7,601 nt of DNA from DASVDK01 sp036381125 [NCBI: Thermodesulfobacteriota bacterium] (GTDB lineage: Bacteria > DASVDK01), in NCBI GenBank assembly GCA_036381125.1, contig DASVDK010000175.1, positions 1 through 7,601 of the forward strand, read 5' to 3'. Positions 5,818-7,601 of this stretch are shown piece after piece. Position 1 is the stretch's first letter. Each line of letters opens with the position of its first letter. Below the pieces are notes generated by a model. It was given only the letters and a program-made list of their open reading frames with translations. It ran no database searches and was not told where the DNA came from. Made by a program: the position numbers and the translations under genes.

Positions 5818-5834
5818 GCCCGGCGCGTCAGCGC
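5806..5834. terminator. Two short stem-loops at the convergent 3' ends
   Basis: GGGCTC (5806-5811) pairs with GAGCCC (5816-5821) around a CCCT loop; the second arm includes bases of the membrane protein gene's TGA. Immediately after, GCGC (5823-5826) pairs with GCGC (5831-5834), with the minus-strand stop of norD in the loop. Neither has a T tract. Short GC stems are common in DNA this rich in G and C, so the terminator role is tentative. Confidence 0.3.
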
Positions 5835-7601
5835 TCGAGGAGTCGGCGGACCAGCTCCACCAGGACGTCCGGGAGCCGCTCGGGACGCAACAGGCGCGCG
5901 TACGACGCCCGGCCGAAGACCCGCGGCAGGTACGCGGGCGCCTCGCGGTCGATCGTCAGGCAGAACGGCCTGAGCCCCTGGAGCTGCGCCTCGACCACCG
6001 CCTGCCGGGTGTCCTCCACGCCGTAGCGCCCTTCGTAGCGGTCGACGTCGTTCGGCCTGCCGTCCGAGAGGAGGAGCAGCAGGCGGTGTCGGGCGCGCTC
6101 GCGGCCGAGCAGCGCCGTCGCGTGCCGGATGGCGGCGCCGACGCGGGTGCAGCGGTCCGGCTCGAGCCCCGCGATCCGCCGACGGACCGCGGCGCCGTAG
6201 GGCTCGTCGAAGTCCTTCGCCGTGGCGAGCGTGACGCGCCCCGGCCCCTCGCCCGAGAAGCTCAGGATCGCGTAGCGGTCGCCGAGCGCGTCGAGCGCTT
6301 CGGCGGTCACGAGGAGCGCCTCCTTCTCGACGTCGATCACCCGCCGCGTCCCGGACACCCAGGCGTCGGTCGACGCGCTCACGTCGACCAGCACGACGAT
6401 CGAGATGTCGCGGCGCGCCGGCCGGGCGGCGGCGTAGAGGCGCTCGTCGAGCGCGCGGCCGGCGGCGCGATCGGCGAACGCCGCGACGCAGGCATCGACG
6501 TCGATCTCGGGACCGTCGGGCTGCCGGCCGAGGCAGACGCGCCGCGCCCGGAGCCGCTCGAACCGGCGCCGCACCCGCTCGACGAGCGGCGCCTGCCGGG
6601 CGAGGACTCCCTCGGCCCAGGCGAGGTCCCCCTCCGGCGCCGCGACGTCGCGGACGACGGCCCCCGGGTTCCGGTACGCGCCGGCATGGTGGTCCCACTC
6701 CGGGTAGACGATCCCGGCCGCGAGCGGCCGTCCGCCGGGAGCGGTCCGCCGGGACGGCGGTTCCTCCGCGAGGAGGACCTCGTTCGGACGGTCGGGCGTC
6801 CGGACCACCGGCGCCTCCTCGAGTTCCGCCAGCGAGTCGGCGAGCCCCTCGGGATCGGCCCCCTCGTCCCGGTCGAGCGGGCGCTGGAGCCCCCGGGGGT
6901 CCTCGACGCTCTCGCTCGGGTCGTCCCAGGGGAGCACCCACATGCCGGGCCGGTCGTCCGGCTCGTCCTCGGCCGGTGTGCGCGGCCGCGGCCGCCGGCG
7001 CAGCCGCGCGGCCCGCTGCCGCCCCGGCCTCGCCTCGTCGCTCCCGTCCGGCCGCGCGCCGCTCGCGGCGCCGGGGTCGGCGGCGCGGGTCGTCACCCCC
7101 CAGGGCTCGACCACCGCCACGCCGCGGTAGCCGCCCGCCGACGGGAGGTCGCGCCAGACGGCCGCCGCCCACCGGAGCGACGCCTCCGGCGTCGCGGCCG
7201 GGTCGAAGGGCGGCGGGGGGCTCGCCGGATCGGCGCCGAGCGCCGCCCGGACGAGCCGCTCGACCGCCCGCTCGGCTGGCGTCAGCCGCTCGGTGGGTGG
7301 ACGGGCGGCCAGCGCCTCGCGCCGCGCGGCGACGAGATCCGGCAGGAGGCCCGGCACGCCGATCGCGAGCCAGCGATCGATCGCCACCCCCTCGGCGAGG
7401 AGGTAGAGGTCCCGCAGCGGCCCCGCCGGCGGCAGCCGCAGCGGCGTACCGCGGGCGGCGCGCGCCGCCTGCTCGAGGACGAGGAGGCGGTACGCCTGCG
7501 GGTCGAGGTCGGGCGGCAGGCGGATCCGCGCGCCGTCGGTGCCGGCAAGCGGTCGGTCGGCGACGAGGTGCGGCGGGGTGCGGCGGGCCAGGCGGGCGAG
7601 C
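5828..7601 (-). CDS. norD: Nitric oxide reductase activation protein NorD, N-terminus beyond window edge
   Basis: NorD is a von Willebrand factor A (VWA) protein that works with the MoxR-type AAA+ ATPase NorQ to assemble or activate nitric oxide reductase (NorBC), probably by inserting the non-haem iron. The 590 residues visible are open to the right edge, so the true start lies outside. The first 150 or so residues are helical, as in the family. An acidic, proline- and arginine-rich linker follows, encoded at about 7090-6740. The C-terminal VWA domain holds the metal site D-V-S-A-S (codons from 6385 down to 6371). The NorD signature SDGRPND (6067-6047) is followed by VDRYEGRYGVEDTRQAV. norC, norB and norQ would be expected upstream, beyond the right edge. 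The gene converges on the small membrane protein gene. The alternative of a CbbO-type VWA protein is less likely, given the PND-x-D-x-YEGRYG-x-EDT block. Confidence 0.92.
   Translation of the reverse strand, partial: LARLARRTPPHLVADRPLAGTDGARIRLPPDLDPQAYRLLVLEQAARAARGTPLRLPPAGPLRDLYLLAEGVAIDRWLAIGVPGLLPDLVAARREALAARPPTERLTPAERAVERLVRAALGADPASPPPPFDPAATPEASLRWAAAVWRDLPSAGGYRGVAVVEPWGVTTRAADPGAASGARPDGSDEARPGRQRAARLRRRPRPRTPAEDEPDDRPGMWVLPWDDPSESVEDPRGLQRPLDRDEGADPEGLADSLAELEEAPVVRTPDRPNEVLLAEEPPSRRTAPGGRPLAAGIVYPEWDHHAGAYRNPGAVVRDVAAPEGDLAWAEGVLARQAPLVERVRRRFERLRARRVCLGRQPDGPEIDVDACVAAFADRAAGRALDERLYAAARPARRDISIVVLVDVSASTDAWVSGTRRVIDVEKEALLVTAEALDALGDRYAILSFSGEGPGRVTLATAKDFDEPYGAAVRRRIAGLEPDRCTRVGAAIRHATALLGRERARHRLLLLLSDGRPNDVDRYEGRYGVEDTRQAVVEAQLQGLRPFCLTIDREAPAYLPRVFGRASYARLLRPERLPDVLVELVRRLLER

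Noticed and set aside
5532-7172. Minus-strand 546-codon frame overlapping norD
   Set aside because: It is a frame-shifted shadow of norD made mostly of Arg, Gly and Ala. The NorD frame carries the VWA metal site and the SDGRPND signature.
7385-7387. GTG as the start of norD
   Set aside because: The frame stays open for 71 more codons to the window edge and reads as normal protein (ending LYLLAEG before this GTG). The gene is cut by the edge, not started here.

Overview
This is a 7.6 kb bacterial chromosomal window of very high GC (by eye well above 65%; not computed). Coding is dense and there is no sign of mobile DNA, CRISPR or RNA genes. The gene set (NorD, PdxH, Rnk, DUF3750, an M1 aminopeptidase and a Dnr-like CRP/FNR regulator) suggests a Gram-negative bacterium that can respire nitrogen oxides. 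The GC content and gene mix would suit a soil lineage such as Rokubacteria/NC10 or a high-GC proteobacterium. That placement is an inference from general impression, not from a marker gene.

Layout, left to right. (1) The N-terminal two thirds of a cytoplasmic M1 zinc aminopeptidase lies on the minus strand and runs off the left edge. (2) A 140-bp divergent spacer separates it from pdxH (+), followed by a membrane-anchored or exported DUF3750 protein (+). (3) The DUF3750 gene converges, with only 5 bp between, on an unrecognised lipoprotein gene (-). A long imperfect hairpin covers both stop codons. (4) A 182-bp divergent spacer carries a consensus -35 for the lipoprotein and an extended -10 for rnk. 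Then come rnk (+) and, 26 bp later, a CRP/FNR-family regulator (+). (5) A 63-bp gap holds a perfect palindrome, CTTGAC-CTGT-GTCAAG, placed like a class II FNR/Dnr activator site in front of a small four-helix membrane protein (+). (6) That gene converges, with a 10-bp gap, on norD (-), which runs off the right edge without its N-terminus.

The part that seems to work as a system is the right half. NorD is an activation factor for nitric oxide reductase and is normally encoded with norC, norB and norQ, here expected beyond the right edge. Next to it are a regulator whose recognition helix has the E-x-x-S-R pattern of FNR and Dnr, and which lacks the FNR cysteine cluster, and a matching TTGAC-N4-GTCAA box. 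The box is centred 41.5 bp upstream of the start site predicted for the histidine-containing membrane protein. The simplest reading is a small NO- or low-oxygen-responsive circuit in which an uncharacterised CopD/HemJ-like membrane protein is co-controlled with nitric oxide reduction. The left half looks like housekeeping and envelope genes with no clear link to that circuit. No gene-free stretch exceeds about 180 bp.
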